Source: Hymenobacter cheonanensis
GTDB taxonomy: Bacteria > Bacteroidota > Bacteroidia > Cytophagales > Hymenobacteraceae
Assembly (NCBI RefSeq): GCF_030581075.1
Contig: NZ_JAUQSW010000007.1
Coordinates: 186,001 to 250,000, forward strand
Length of the DNA: 64,000 nucleotides
Reading direction: 5' to 3'
Shown: one piece after another, positions 23,834 through 32,412 of the stretch
Layout of the letters: each line of letters begins with the position of its first letter
How positions within the stretch are numbered: position 1 is the first letter of the stretch
Translations under genes and position numbers: made by a program
The notes under the pieces: generated by a model
Databases searched by the model: none
What the model was told of the DNA's origin: nothing
The model's input: only the letters and a program-made list of their open reading frames with translations

Positions 23834-24556
23834 TTATTTCAATTCAAAAACCCATTTAGGTTCAAACTCCATGTCATCGGCTTTAGCCGATGTGGCTAGG
23901 GGTTCCCAACTGCCGTGGTCGTCGTACTGCTTGCCGAGCACAAACACAGCGTGATTATCGCTGTAGGCCACTGCTGCTGCGTACAGCAGCGCGGGGTTGT
24001 AGCGGGGAGCGGTTGAGTCTTTCACTTGCAAACCCAGATGCCGGTAGGCATTATCGCTGCAAATGCTTTTGTCGGTCAGTTTGCGCAAAGCGCGCCTATA
24101 CTTGGTCAGTGGAGCATAGACAACGACTTTGCCTGCGTCGTCGATGCAGCCGTACCACTGCTGAGTTTGCATGTATTTAGCCATCACTGCGTAGCAGAAA
24201 TTGGCATAGGAGACGATTGCTGCCCTTTCGGTAACAGGCAGAGCTATTCCTGTCGGCTGATTGAACATGGCCCAGGTGGCCGCCTGTTGCCGTTCGGCGT
24301 CGGTGAGCACAAGCGCAGTGCCATCGTGCAGCGTCACCCGCACCTGGTCGCCCGTGCGCAGGGTATCAAACACTTGGCCTATACCATGATGCTGGATAGC
24401 GGCTTTAATCAGCGCGACCGATATGCAGTTATTCGCTCTCCCTTGCGCAAATGCCTGCATGCGCAAGGCATCCGGCGACTGGGCATAGCTGGTTAGACTG
24501 GCTGCATCGAGAAGCAGCGCCGCAGAAGCAACTTGGAAGTAGCAGCTGATTTTCAT
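23834..24556 (-). CDS. Secreted putative papain-fold cysteine protease
   Basis: 240 residues with a signal peptide (to about 25, SLTSYAQS). A cysteine early in a helix (GRANNCISVALIKAAIQHHG) and a later NHAVFVLGKQYDDHGSWEP (His, then an Asn/Asp-type third residue) have the spacing and surroundings of C39/C1-like papain folds. I do not recognise a named family, so protease activity is an inference; a transglutaminase-like or inactive protein is possible. It sits with two other secreted proteins (24606 and 30144) in the cluster. The A/T-rich gap behind it (23760-23833) shows no clear hairpin. Confidence 0.6.
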   Translation of the reverse strand: MKISCYFQVASAALLLDAASLTSYAQSPDALRMQAFAQGRANNCISVALIKAAIQHHGIGQVFDTLRTGDQVRVTLHDGTALVLTDAERQQAATWAMFNQPTGIALPVTERAAIVSYANFCYAVMAKYMQTQQWYGCIDDAGKVVVYAPLTKYRRALRKLTDKSICSDNAYRHLGLQVKDSTAPRYNPALLYAAAVAYSDNHAVFVLGKQYDDHGSWEPLATSAKADDMEFEPKWVFELK

Positions 24557-24605
24557 GGCAATAGGCTAAATGGATGAACAGAGACAGGTAGGCTGAAGGC
24601 TGGGC

Positions 24606-26399
24606 CTACCACGGCATGCGGGTGTGCCAGTTATTGAACCCGATTTTTAGGCTGAAGACATCGGGCATAGGCAGCGAGCCGGCATTATGCTCATAGCCGA
24701 TTACAACGCGGAGGGGATAATGAGCATCTTCGGCCCCAATGTTCCACGCCAGGTCCACTCCGGTTACCAGGCCGTGGCCACTATTCGTCGTTATACCGCC
24801 GCCAATGCGGCCCTGCACTGCCGCGTTGAGGTAGGGAAGCGGAAATAGGTTGGGAGCAAAAAGCACATTGGTTTGCAGACAGCGGTCGATATCGTCCGAT
24901 TCATTTCGGTAGGGAACGGATTTAACAGCTACCGCAACCCCGTATTCGGAGCGGTGCAGCAGGCCATTCTTGGCATCAGCCGGCCCCGGCGAGCAATGAT
25001 ATTGCAGTTCTCCTCCCACGGCCGCTGAAGAGCGGTTGCTACCCCATTGTCCAAAACCTAACACGGTGTAAGAGGTGTGGTAATCGTAGGCAAAAGCATC
25101 CTTGGAATTGACAGGGCCGGGTGCAGCACCCGTCGCAGTCGGTACCCGTAGTCTCTTCGGTGGATAGTGAAAGATATAGTCGCCCACTTCTTTGTGGACA
25201 ATCTGCTCGGAAGCGCCGACGTACGCAAAAGCAGTCGCCGTAAGCGTTGCGTTGCCAAAGGGCCGGAAATGGTCATTAAGCACGGTGCGCCAGCCTTGCT
25301 CCAATTGAGTTTCCAAAGCATCATAGACCGGCCGGGCGTTGCGAAAGGCCGTCAGCAGGGCGGCCTGGCTGCTGGGGTAGCCGGCCGGGTCGAGCTGCGG
25401 GTAGTCATTATCTTTTGAAAGCCCCTTGCTGTTGTACTCCCAAGCCGGTTCGCCGTAGTGCACCGACTGGTAGTAGGTGTGGGTAAGGGCGTCGCGCAGC
25501 TCAACCAAGTCGGCCGCGCTAGTGCCCGGGCGGGCGTAGGTGCTAAGTGAGGCATCCCACAGGGGGCGGAATTGCTGCTGCGCAAGGCGGGTACGGTAAA
25601 ACAGGGTCATCACATCAGCCAAGGCGTTGGCTGCTTCCTCGGCCTGCGGCGACATGTTGTGAAGGCGGGTTGGGTCAAACCACTCTTCATCGCCGGGGGC
25701 GTGGCCAATACCGCCGTGCAGCATGCGGTGGGTGCCCTCCGAAGTGGCTTGGTGGGCGGCCAGCGGCCAGGCTGGCCGGGACAGTCGCCACCCCTTCACG
25801 GCTTTCAGGGCGCCGAACTTGCCATCACGGGTGGTATGCTCACTCGAATAAGAATCGGCCACGATGTGCAGCAGCACAAAGACGCCCCGGCCCGATTCGC
25901 TGGCTCCTTCCGGGTTGTAGCAGGCTTCCCATAGCAGAAAGCGCATGAGTTGCAGGCAGTCGGGCAGGGTTTGCAGCAGCAGCACGTGCTGTTTAGCAGC
26001 CGCATCGAGGTTGGCCATGTTGGCCGCTCGAACCACGGATTTATTGCCCGCCATAAAATGGTAGCCTTGCAAGTCCTGGGCAAACTGCCGCTCGCCCGAG
26101 GCATCGGGATATTGCGAGCGGGGCGCGGGCACGGCATCGGTGGCCTCGGTCCAATTGGGCAGCATATACACTTCCCGAATAATGTCCTGCCTGGTGGGGG
26201 GCAATGTCAGGGCAGCAGCCAGGGCAGCGGTATACCGCTCCTGCAATATTCCCAAGGCCCGCTGCTCAATGGCCTTGTGTCCCGCCGACTCGAAGGCACT
26301 GGCGGGCTCAACTCCGCAAAGCCAGAGCATGATAGCGCCCACTACCCATCCCCACGACCCGAGGCGAATTGCTGCTGACTTGGCGAATAAGTACATCAT
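24606..26399 (-). CDS. Secreted S1/P1-nuclease or zinc phospholipase C-like protein with barrel-like C-terminus
   Basis: About 597 residues from the ATG at 26399 (an ATG-ATG pair). Signal peptide ending PASA. The mature part opens FESAGHKAIEQRAL, and later has LLHIVADSYSSEHTTR and EGTHRMLHGGIGH, a histidine/aspartate spacing like the three-zinc site of S1/P1 nucleases and bacterial phospholipase C. The last 200 residues are strand-rich with alternating hydrophobics (GGELQYHC, AAVQGRIGGGITTN, VVIGYEHNAGS, SLKIGFNNWHTRMPW) and end in an aromatic, as outer-membrane barrels do. The fused layout is unusual. Function inferred only from the metal-site pattern. Confidence 0.6.
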   Translation of the reverse strand: MMYLFAKSAAIRLGSWGWVVGAIMLWLCGVEPASAFESAGHKAIEQRALGILQERYTAALAAALTLPPTRQDIIREVYMLPNWTEATDAVPAPRSQYPDASGERQFAQDLQGYHFMAGNKSVVRAANMANLDAAAKQHVLLLQTLPDCLQLMRFLLWEACYNPEGASESGRGVFVLLHIVADSYSSEHTTRDGKFGALKAVKGWRLSRPAWPLAAHQATSEGTHRMLHGGIGHAPGDEEWFDPTRLHNMSPQAEEAANALADVMTLFYRTRLAQQQFRPLWDASLSTYARPGTSAADLVELRDALTHTYYQSVHYGEPAWEYNSKGLSKDNDYPQLDPAGYPSSQAALLTAFRNARPVYDALETQLEQGWRTVLNDHFRPFGNATLTATAFAYVGASEQIVHKEVGDYIFHYPPKRLRVPTATGAAPGPVNSKDAFAYDYHTSYTVLGFGQWGSNRSSAAVGGELQYHCSPGPADAKNGLLHRSEYGVAVAVKSVPYRNESDDIDRCLQTNVLFAPNLFPLPYLNAAVQGRIGGGITTNSGHGLVTGVDLAWNIGAEDAHYPLRVVIGYEHNAGSLPMPDVFSLKIGFNNWHTRMPW

Positions 26400-26461
26400 A
26401 TCGATTCTACTTGCTTTTAGTGAGGAATTACCACTGCCAAGCCTGCTACTTCGTGGTGCTA

Positions 26462-27133
26462 TCAAGGAGCAAATCCCACCACCAGCAGCCGGTCACCCCG
26501 GCTTTCGTCGAGCGACACTTGCTTGAAAAATCCGGCGGGGCCGTCGGTGCTTACCTCGTCCAGGCGCTGCGCCTCGTGGGCCGAGTAGCGCACGCCGGGC
26601 GCGGCGGCCCGCAGCAGCCAGGGCGTGGCGGCGCGCCAGGTAGCCTGCGGGTACTGCGTCGTGGCAATGGTGCGCAGGCGCTGGCGGCCCAATTCGTCAC
26701 AGTCGCCCGCAGCATCAGGCGCTGCTTCGGCCAGCGTGCGGGTAAACCATTGGAATGGGATAGGACTGGCCGTGGTGAAATAGAGGAGTATGCGATGACC
26801 CATGCGGGCTTCCAGCTGGCGGCAGTCCTGAAAGTGGGCGCTCCAGAGGCTAGAGCCCAGTCCCTGGCCCTTGCAGTCGTCACGCACGGCACTCAGGCCC
26901 AGATAGCAGCACAGGGTATACTCGACGTAGTGGTAGCCAACAGTGTAGAAGGCCGCCAGCCGGCCGGCCGCATCGCGCAGCGTATACAATTCGTGCTGCA
27001 TGCCGGGCAGCGGTTCCGTTAGGCCTTTAAGGGCAAAGTGGCTGATACTTTTGTAACTGGGTGCCAGCAAGGCTGTTTGCTCGTCCAGCAGGCCGGTGTT
27101 GCCGTGGTAGTCGGTCAGCTTTTCGAGCGTCAT
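26462..27133 (-). CDS. GNAT-like acyltransferase, family C copy 1
   Basis: 223 residues. MTLEKLTDYHGNTGLLDEQ, GMQHELYTLRDAAGRLAAF, CKGQGLGSSLW (acetyl-CoA motif A), HRILLYFTTASPIPFQWFTR and LDESRGDRLLVVG are shared almost block for block with 29467-30147 and with the broken copy at 27282-27994. The C-terminal half after the GNAT core is particular to this family; I know no characterised member. It is the first gene behind the palindrome at 27273. Confidence 0.75.
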   Translation of the reverse strand: MTLEKLTDYHGNTGLLDEQTALLAPSYKSISHFALKGLTEPLPGMQHELYTLRDAAGRLAAFYTVGYHYVEYTLCCYLGLSAVRDDCKGQGLGSSLWSAHFQDCRQLEARMGHRILLYFTTASPIPFQWFTRTLAEAAPDAAGDCDELGRQRLRTIATTQYPQATWRAATPWLLRAAAPGVRYSAHEAQRLDEVSTDGPAGFFKQVSLDESRGDRLLVVGFAP

Positions 27134-27272
27134 AGGGCAAGGAAATTACCAGAGGAATGACAGGTGGTAGGCCGATGGCCGCGTCACCATCTGGGCATAT
27201 CAATTACGCCTGCCCTTCAACTGGTTACCTACATGCCTACGCAAAAGAAGCAGGTAGCTATGGCACCCGCAA

Positions 27273-27288
27273 TACCTATTTTTAGGTA
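27273..27288. promoter_or_regulatory. Palindromic operator TACCTA-TTTT-TAGGTA (site B)
   Basis: Perfect 16-bp palindrome, preceded by GCAA. It overlaps the stop codon of the broken family C gene and lies 140 bp upstream of the intact copy at 26462-27133. Same family as 16913, 20389 and 32374. Confidence 0.65.
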
Positions 27289-27994
27289 GGCGCAAAGTAG
27301 CTTTTCGGGTAGCGCAGCCAGACGACGGGCGCGTACCCAATCACCAGCAGCCGGTCGCCGTTGCGCTCGTCCAAGGCCACGGAGTTGAAGAAGCTACCGG
27401 GCTGGCTGGCCGCTACTTGCTGTACCCTTAGATAGTCACGCTCTGAATAGCGCACATCGGGCGCGGCCCGACGTAGTAGGAAGGGCGTAACTATATCCCA
27501 GGTGGCTTGTGGGTACTGGGTAGTAACTAAACTCCGTACTACTTGCAGGCCCGACTCGTCGCAGTAACCAGTTTGTGTAGGCGCTGCCTTATCTAACGTA
27601 TTAGTAAACCAAGCGAATATAATGGGGCTAGCCGTGGTAAAATACAATAGAATTCGTTGGCCGTGGCGAACTTCCGCTTGTCGGCAATTCTGAAGCAGCG
27701 CCTGCCACAACTGCTGGCCTAGCCCCTGATTCTATGCTCTTCGCCTACCGCAATCAGGCCCATGTAGCCGCACGGCAAGCCTGCTATGTCGTGGTAGCCC
27801 ACCGTGCAAAACGCTGCCAGCTGCCCATCCGCGTCGCGCAGCGTATACAACTCGTGCCTCATGCCGGGCACAGGATAGGCGATTCCTTTGAGCGCAAACG
27901 GCCCAACAGCCACATAGCTCGGCGCCAGAAGCGCTTGGACTTCGGCCAATAACCCCCTGTTAACGTGGTAGTCAGTAATTTTCTCCAGGTTCAT
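27282..27994 (-). pseudogene. GNAT-like acyltransferase, family C copy 2, frameshifted
   Basis: The ATG at 27994 gives MNLEKITDYHVNRGLLAEVQ...GLIAVGEEHR, then the frame breaks. In another frame NQGLGQQLWQALLQNCRQAE continues through HGQRILLYFTTASPIIFAWF and LDERNGDRLLVIGYAP to the normal end. The shift falls at about 27732, inside the acetyl-CoA motif. Total length (713 bp) is one net base off a multiple of three. The start overlaps the PLP-enzyme gene by 23 bp. Codon use is more A/T-rich than in copies 1 and 3. Confidence 0.8.
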
Positions 27995-28886
27995 GGTGTG
28001 TGGCTGGATAAGAAAAGTTAGCTATAGCTCCGGTAAAGTGAGCGGCCCCGATATTGCCGCCCGTAGCCAGGGCCACTACTGGCTCTGGGCTGGTGGGGAG
28101 CTGCCACGCGGCGGCAACAGCAACGGCTGCCGCGCCCTCCAACTGCAGGCGCGTGGCGGCAGCGGTCAGCCGCATGGCCTCCGCAATGGCGGCTTCGGTT
28201 ACGGCCACCCGTGTAGCGGCTTGCAGCGCGGGCTGGTTGGAAGGAGAAATATGGTTAATAGCCAGGCCATCAGCCAGGCTTGGCGAGCTAAAGGCCAGGG
28301 GAGCGGTTTGGTTAAAGCGCGAGTAAGCGGTTGGTTCGGCTCCCACGAGGCGGGCGGATATTCCCAGCTCGGCCACCCGTTCGGTGCAGGCGCGTAGCAG
28401 CGAACCGGTGCCCACCGGCACCACCAACCGAAATGCCGGCCCTAGCTGATGGGCAATTTCATCAACCACGGTTGCATAGCCCGCCAGCAGCCCGGCATGG
28501 TTCGCCAGTGGCACAAATAGCCACCCCAGGGTGGCCGCTTCGCGAGCGGCAGCGGCCTGGCCGGCATCGGCATTAAGGGAGCTTGCCACCAGCGTGGCCC
28601 CATGCGCTAGTAGCAACTGCTGCTTGTAAGCTGCCAGCGTGGGCGGGCAAAATACCCGGCACGGCACGCCCAGGCGCTGGGCAGCTACTGCCACGGCGAT
28701 GCCGTGGTTGCCAGTGCTGTAAGTAGTTAGCCCGATAGGCGCAGGCGAGTCGGCCAGCACCTGCGCCACTCCACGCGCCTTTATCGAGCCGGCCGGGCTG
28801 GTAGTTTCCAGCTTCAGCCACAGCCCCGGCCGGGTGGCGGCCAGGGAAAGCAGGGGCGTAGGCGGAACAACGGCTGCAGGAGTCAT
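27972..28886 (-). CDS. PLP-dependent lyase/dehydratase, threonine dehydratase-like
   Basis: 304 residues, fold-type II PLP enzyme. PAGSIKARG holds the PLP lysine K36; TTYSTGNHGIAVA is the asparagine loop; VPVGTGSLLRA is the phosphate cup; the end has ALATGGNIG. The core is short, with no regulatory domain, as in serine/threonine dehydratases and racemases. It overlaps the next gene and shares an ATGA with the previous one, so it belongs to the acyltransferase unit. It may supply or modify an amino-acid substrate; substrate not readable. Confidence 0.8.
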   Translation of the reverse strand: MTPAAVVPPTPLLSLAATRPGLWLKLETTSPAGSIKARGVAQVLADSPAPIGLTTYSTGNHGIAVAVAAQRLGVPCRVFCPPTLAAYKQQLLLAHGATLVASSLNADAGQAAAAREAATLGWLFVPLANHAGLLAGYATVVDEIAHQLGPAFRLVVPVGTGSLLRACTERVAELGISARLVGAEPTAYSRFNQTAPLAFSSPSLADGLAINHISPSNQPALQAATRVAVTEAAIAEAMRLTAAATRLQLEGAAAVAVAAAWQLPTSPEPVVALATGGNIGAAHFTGAIANFSYPATHHEPGENY

Positions 28887-29428
28887 TGGACAGGCAGCTG
28901 AGACACGGGCAGCACCACGTAATACAGCTGGTTATTTTCGCCCCGCACTTGCCAGCCGTCGCCGGTATGCGCCCGGAAAGCTTTGGTGTTTTCCTTGGCA
29001 ATGGTCGCAAACAGGTAGTCGAAGCGACCAGCTACCTGCTTTAGCAATTGCTGCAAAAGCCGCTGTCGCAAGCCCGTGCCTTGATAGGGCAGGTCGATAC
29101 AGGCTTGCGCCCCAGTGCCTACCCGGTCAGTGGGGGCTAGCTGCCCTTGCTGCCGAAGGGTCTCAACGGCCTGGTGGTGCGTGGCCAGTACGCCGTCGGT
29201 CGATACCGTGTTAAGTAGATAATAGCCCACTACCTCATCGGCCGCCATGGCTACCACCACCTGTTGGTTTTCCACTAGCGCCGTAAAAACCATCGAACTG
29301 AAGACGGCTCCCAGAAATCCATTTTGCGCAGTGGCGACTTGGCTTCTTTGCCAGCGCTGGTTGAGGCTTAGTAGCCCAGGGATATCGGCCGATTGGCCAG
29401 CCCGCACGGTAGGTGACAAAGCAGCCAT
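28883..29428 (-). CDS. GNAT-family acetyltransferase, family B copy 2
   Basis: 181 residues from the ATG at 29428; an in-frame TTG further up overlaps the preceding stop. VRAGQSADIPGLLSLNQRWQ, VAMAADEVVGYYLLN, LPYQGTGLRQRLLQQLL (motif A) and FDYLFATIAKEN...GWQVRGE align with the family B gene at 17493-18050. Substrate unknown. Confidence 0.75.
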   Translation of the reverse strand: MAALSPTVRAGQSADIPGLLSLNQRWQRSQVATAQNGFLGAVFSSMVFTALVENQQVVVAMAADEVVGYYLLNTVSTDGVLATHHQAVETLRQQGQLAPTDRVGTGAQACIDLPYQGTGLRQRLLQQLLKQVAGRFDYLFATIAKENTKAFRAHTGDGWQVRGENNQLYYVVLPVSQLPVQ

Positions 29429-29466
29429 GTGGGTTCCGGAATAGATGCTCGTGTTGTTATTTTGAA

Positions 29467-30147
29467 TCAAACCACCTTAGGCGCGTAGCCAATCACCAAT
29501 AGCCGGTCGCCCCGGCTTTCGTCGAGCTGCACGGCGTTGAAAAAGCTGGTGGGCTGGCCGGTACTTACCTCACTCAAGCGCTGGGTTTCGTGGGCCGAGT
29601 AGCGCATGTCGGGCGCTGCTTCGCGGAGCAGAAAGGGCGTAGCTGAGTCCCACGAGGCCTGCGGGTACTCCGTTTCGGCGATAATGCCCAGGCGCTGGCG
29701 CCCCAGCTCGTCAATGTAGCCGGTGGCGGTGGGCGCGGGGTCCGCTAAAACCCGGGTAAACCAGTTGAATACCAAAGGCGTCGCGGTGGTGAAATACAGC
29801 AGAATGCGATGCCCCAACTGTTTTTCTAAGTTTCTGCAATCAGCAAAGTGCGCAGTATAGAGCCTGCTGCCCAGCCCTTGGCCTTTGTAGGTGTCGCGCA
29901 CGGCGCTCAGTCCCAAATGACAGCACGGAATAGCGCCGATAGTGTGATACCATATCGTAAAGAACGCGGCTAGGTGCCCTTCCTCGTCGCGGCAGGTGTA
30001 TAGCTCATGCCGCATCCCTGGCTCCGCCTTGGTGAGGCCCTTGAGCCCAAAATGACCAAAACGCGCATAGCTGGGAGTTAACAGGTTCTTGATTTCATTC
30101 AGAAGCTGTTTATCACCTTGGTAATCAGTAAGTTTTTGCAGGGTCAT
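29467..30147 (-). CDS. GNAT-like acyltransferase, family C copy 3
   Basis: 226 residues from the ATG at 30147, which overlaps the stop of the preceding gene (ATGA). MTLQKLTDYQGDKQLLNEIK, GMRHELYTCRDEEGHLAAF, YKGQGLGSRLY, HRILLYFTTATPLVFNWFTR and LDESRGDRLLVIGYAPKVV match copies 1 and 2. It is intact and is probably, with copy 1, one of the two working members of the family here. Confidence 0.75.
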   Translation of the reverse strand: MTLQKLTDYQGDKQLLNEIKNLLTPSYARFGHFGLKGLTKAEPGMRHELYTCRDEEGHLAAFFTIWYHTIGAIPCCHLGLSAVRDTYKGQGLGSRLYTAHFADCRNLEKQLGHRILLYFTTATPLVFNWFTRVLADPAPTATGYIDELGRQRLGIIAETEYPQASWDSATPFLLREAAPDMRYSAHETQRLSEVSTGQPTSFFNAVQLDESRGDRLLVIGYAPKVV

Positions 30148-31721
30148 GATTTCAGGAAGGTTGGAATGGTTGCCGTCAGAGTAAATCCCGCGCTCCACCG
30201 ATTGGGCAAGCTGGCACTTCTGGCCCGCACTTGCGGAATGAGCAACAGCGTCCCACTACCCGCCTTCACCGGTACCACGATTCCCAGCGTGAGATTATGC
30301 AGGGCGTGCGTGTCGGCTGCCAGTAGCGCCTCGTACACGGCCGTAGCGCCGAAGCCGGGCAAGCCCTTGGCTGCCGTAACGGTAAGTTGCGATTGCAGGC
30401 TCAGGTAGCGTACGTGCGGTGGAATAGTCGGGTATAAAACCTTCTGCGTTACTACCACCGCCGTGCCTTGCAGGCTGGAAGTCTGATAGGTTTGCTGGTC
30501 GGCTTTGTTCAGCTGAAGTTGATTATTGGTGCCAATCCCGGCACTCCCACTCACATTCACCACCTCCGTTTCCCACACGCTGTTAAGAGTGGCTTGTAGC
30601 TGCCAGTAGTTGTCGTAGTAGGTATCGGCGTAGGTCTGCCCCACTTTGGCGGCGTTGAAAATCGGTTGTTTGGCTTGTCCGCCCAGCACCGAGCCAGTTC
30701 CCCAGAAGCGCCACCGACTCGACCACTTCACTGCCAGTTGCAACGAGTCGTACACCTGATACCGCTTCTTGCGGGTGGCCTCATTCAGGTCACATAGCAA
30801 GTCCTTCAGGGTGTGTTGGAAATCAGGACTGCTACATAAAGTGTCGACTGTTGAGGCATTGTGAGCGAGTGGGGGTATCTTGTTTTTTCCCACCTGCTGG
30901 TTGATATAACTAATTTCCTTTTCTTGCTTCCACTTGTCCCATTCATCACTAAGGATGGGCATCACGAGGTACTCGGCTGCCAAGTAATCTTTGTAGAACT
31001 CGCGGCCGTCGGCGCTTTCCGTATCGGGGGGCTCAAACTCGTCATCATAAAATCTGTCGGCACGAGTGCGTCCATGTTCATCCTTCCTAGTGTCTTTGTT
31101 GAGCCAGCTTTGAAACACGCGCCATTTCGTGATGAAGTCTGCCATCAGCGGGGCGTATGTATTCATTAAGCTGGCCTCGGTGTTCGGCTCCAACTCATTG
31201 GCCCATTTAGATTTGTCAATGGCCCGCATCCCCCGCATCTTCTGATGCAGGTTTTTCTTGGTGCGCTCCCGAAATTTCGACTGGTCGTTACCAAACACGA
31301 GCAGCGTTCCGCCTACCGCAAAATTCGTCGGGGAGCCGGCGTTTGAAAACAGATTCACGAAGCCCTGGTCGGGCGTGAAGCGCCCGTTGGCGATGAGCGC
31401 GATGTTAGGAGTTGTGTTGGGAATGACACCCCCCAGATTCAGCGTAACCGCTTGGTCGCTGACCGTAAAGCTGCTGCCCAGCGTCCGTCCCTCTGCCACC
31501 GATAAGCCCGTGGTGCTGACCTGCTTCTTATACAGCAACCGCCCATAACTTTCATCGGTTATGATGCGCCCGTCAAACGGGTGATTGAGCAGATAGTCGA
31601 GGTTTATAAATTTTGCCTTGTACTCCTCTTGGCAGTTTTGCCCCCTAGCCAGCCCCGGCAGCAATAGCAAAACCAGGCTAGCCAGCCGAATTACGAACAA
31701 ACAAGCAAGTGATATTTTCAT
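30144..31721 (-). CDS. Secreted protein of unknown family
   Basis: 525 residues with a signal peptide (LVLLLLPGLARGQN, to about 27). The middle (about 155-330) is charged and helical (KFRERTKKNLHQKMRGMRAI, KWKQEKEISYINQQV). The last 200 residues are strand-rich with repeated hydrophobic alternation (SVWETEVVNVSGSAGIG, VRYLSLQSQLTVTAAKGLP, WSAGFTLTATIPTFLKS), suggesting a barrel or beta-sandwich in the outer membrane. I do not recognise it. It is translationally coupled to the family C acyltransferase (ATGA) and lies 19 bp behind the family A acyltransferase, so it belongs to the cluster. Confidence 0.65.
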   Translation of the reverse strand: MKISLACLFVIRLASLVLLLLPGLARGQNCQEEYKAKFINLDYLLNHPFDGRIITDESYGRLLYKKQVSTTGLSVAEGRTLGSSFTVSDQAVTLNLGGVIPNTTPNIALIANGRFTPDQGFVNLFSNAGSPTNFAVGGTLLVFGNDQSKFRERTKKNLHQKMRGMRAIDKSKWANELEPNTEASLMNTYAPLMADFITKWRVFQSWLNKDTRKDEHGRTRADRFYDDEFEPPDTESADGREFYKDYLAAEYLVMPILSDEWDKWKQEKEISYINQQVGKNKIPPLAHNASTVDTLCSSPDFQHTLKDLLCDLNEATRKKRYQVYDSLQLAVKWSSRWRFWGTGSVLGGQAKQPIFNAAKVGQTYADTYYDNYWQLQATLNSVWETEVVNVSGSAGIGTNNQLQLNKADQQTYQTSSLQGTAVVVTQKVLYPTIPPHVRYLSLQSQLTVTAAKGLPGFGATAVYEALLAADTHALHNLTLGIVVPVKAGSGTLLLIPQVRARSASLPNRWSAGFTLTATIPTFLKS

Positions 31722-31740
31722 GCCTTTCAGTTAGTTATGC

Positions 31741-32307
31741 TTAGGGGCAGAATACCCGTAGCAGCTTCTCCCGCGCCGCCGCAAACTGCGGCCGCCGCAA
31801 GGCGACAAAGAATTCCGAAGTGTGGCCGGTAACGTGTTGGTGCGCGGTTTTTTCTACCGGAGTGAACGCATACCCAAGCTCCCGCAGCAGGTTCAGCCGG
31901 GGCGCGCCCTCGTACACGAAGCCAGTGAGCGACTGCAACCGCGTGTCGGCCATGGCCATCTCAAGGGCGGCCAGCCGTAGCCGACTATTCAGACCCATGT
32001 AATTGCGTCCGGGCAACGTAGCGCCCCGATTAAGTAAAAGCGTCGGAAAGGCAGGAAAATCGGGTGGCGGCAAGGAGTCACTGGCTTGTTGCAATTCCAG
32101 CAGCTTTGCGCACTCAATTACCTGCATCGTCGCTACCAGTCCTACCCCGGCGCAGTCGGCCACCAGCACCAGCCCGTCCCACCGAACTACGGCAGCCTCA
32201 TCGGCCATGGTGAACTCCGGTGCGGCGCGGTAGGCAGCCAGGCGCAGGGCGGCTACGGCGGCAAACTCAGTAGCAGCAGCCAAGCGGGTGAATACAGAAG
32301 AAACCAT
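31741..32307 (-). CDS. GNAT/FeeM-like acyltransferase, family A copy 2
   Basis: 188 residues from the ATG at 32307, where similarity to the family A copy at 16292 begins; the open frame reaches 32373 without conserved sequence. It shares LAAYRAAPEFTMADEAAVVR, FPTLLLNRGAT, GLNSRLRLAALE and LTGFVYEGAPRLNLLRELGY. It heads the longest unit of the cluster, 67 bp behind palindrome A. Substrate unknown. Confidence 0.65.
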   Translation of the reverse strand: MVSSVFTRLAAATEFAAVAALRLAAYRAAPEFTMADEAAVVRWDGLVLVADCAGVGLVATMQVIECAKLLELQQASDSLPPPDFPAFPTLLLNRGATLPGRNYMGLNSRLRLAALEMAMADTRLQSLTGFVYEGAPRLNLLRELGYAFTPVEKTAHQHVTGHTSEFFVALRRPQFAAAREKLLRVFCP

Positions 32308-32373
32308 GCCAGAATCACTCACTAGGGTAAGATACTGTCTCACAAATGTTAATCGCGTTACCCTGGCCGGCAA

Positions 32374-32389
32374 TACTTACTTTTAGGTA
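32374..32389. promoter_or_regulatory. Palindromic operator TACTTA-CTTT-TAGGTA (site A)
   Basis: One mismatch from the other three sites, and preceded by the same GCAA. It lies between the response-regulator remnant and the family A gene. Confidence 0.6.
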
Positions 32390-32412
32390 ATTTTCTATTA
32401 TCGCACAACCCC

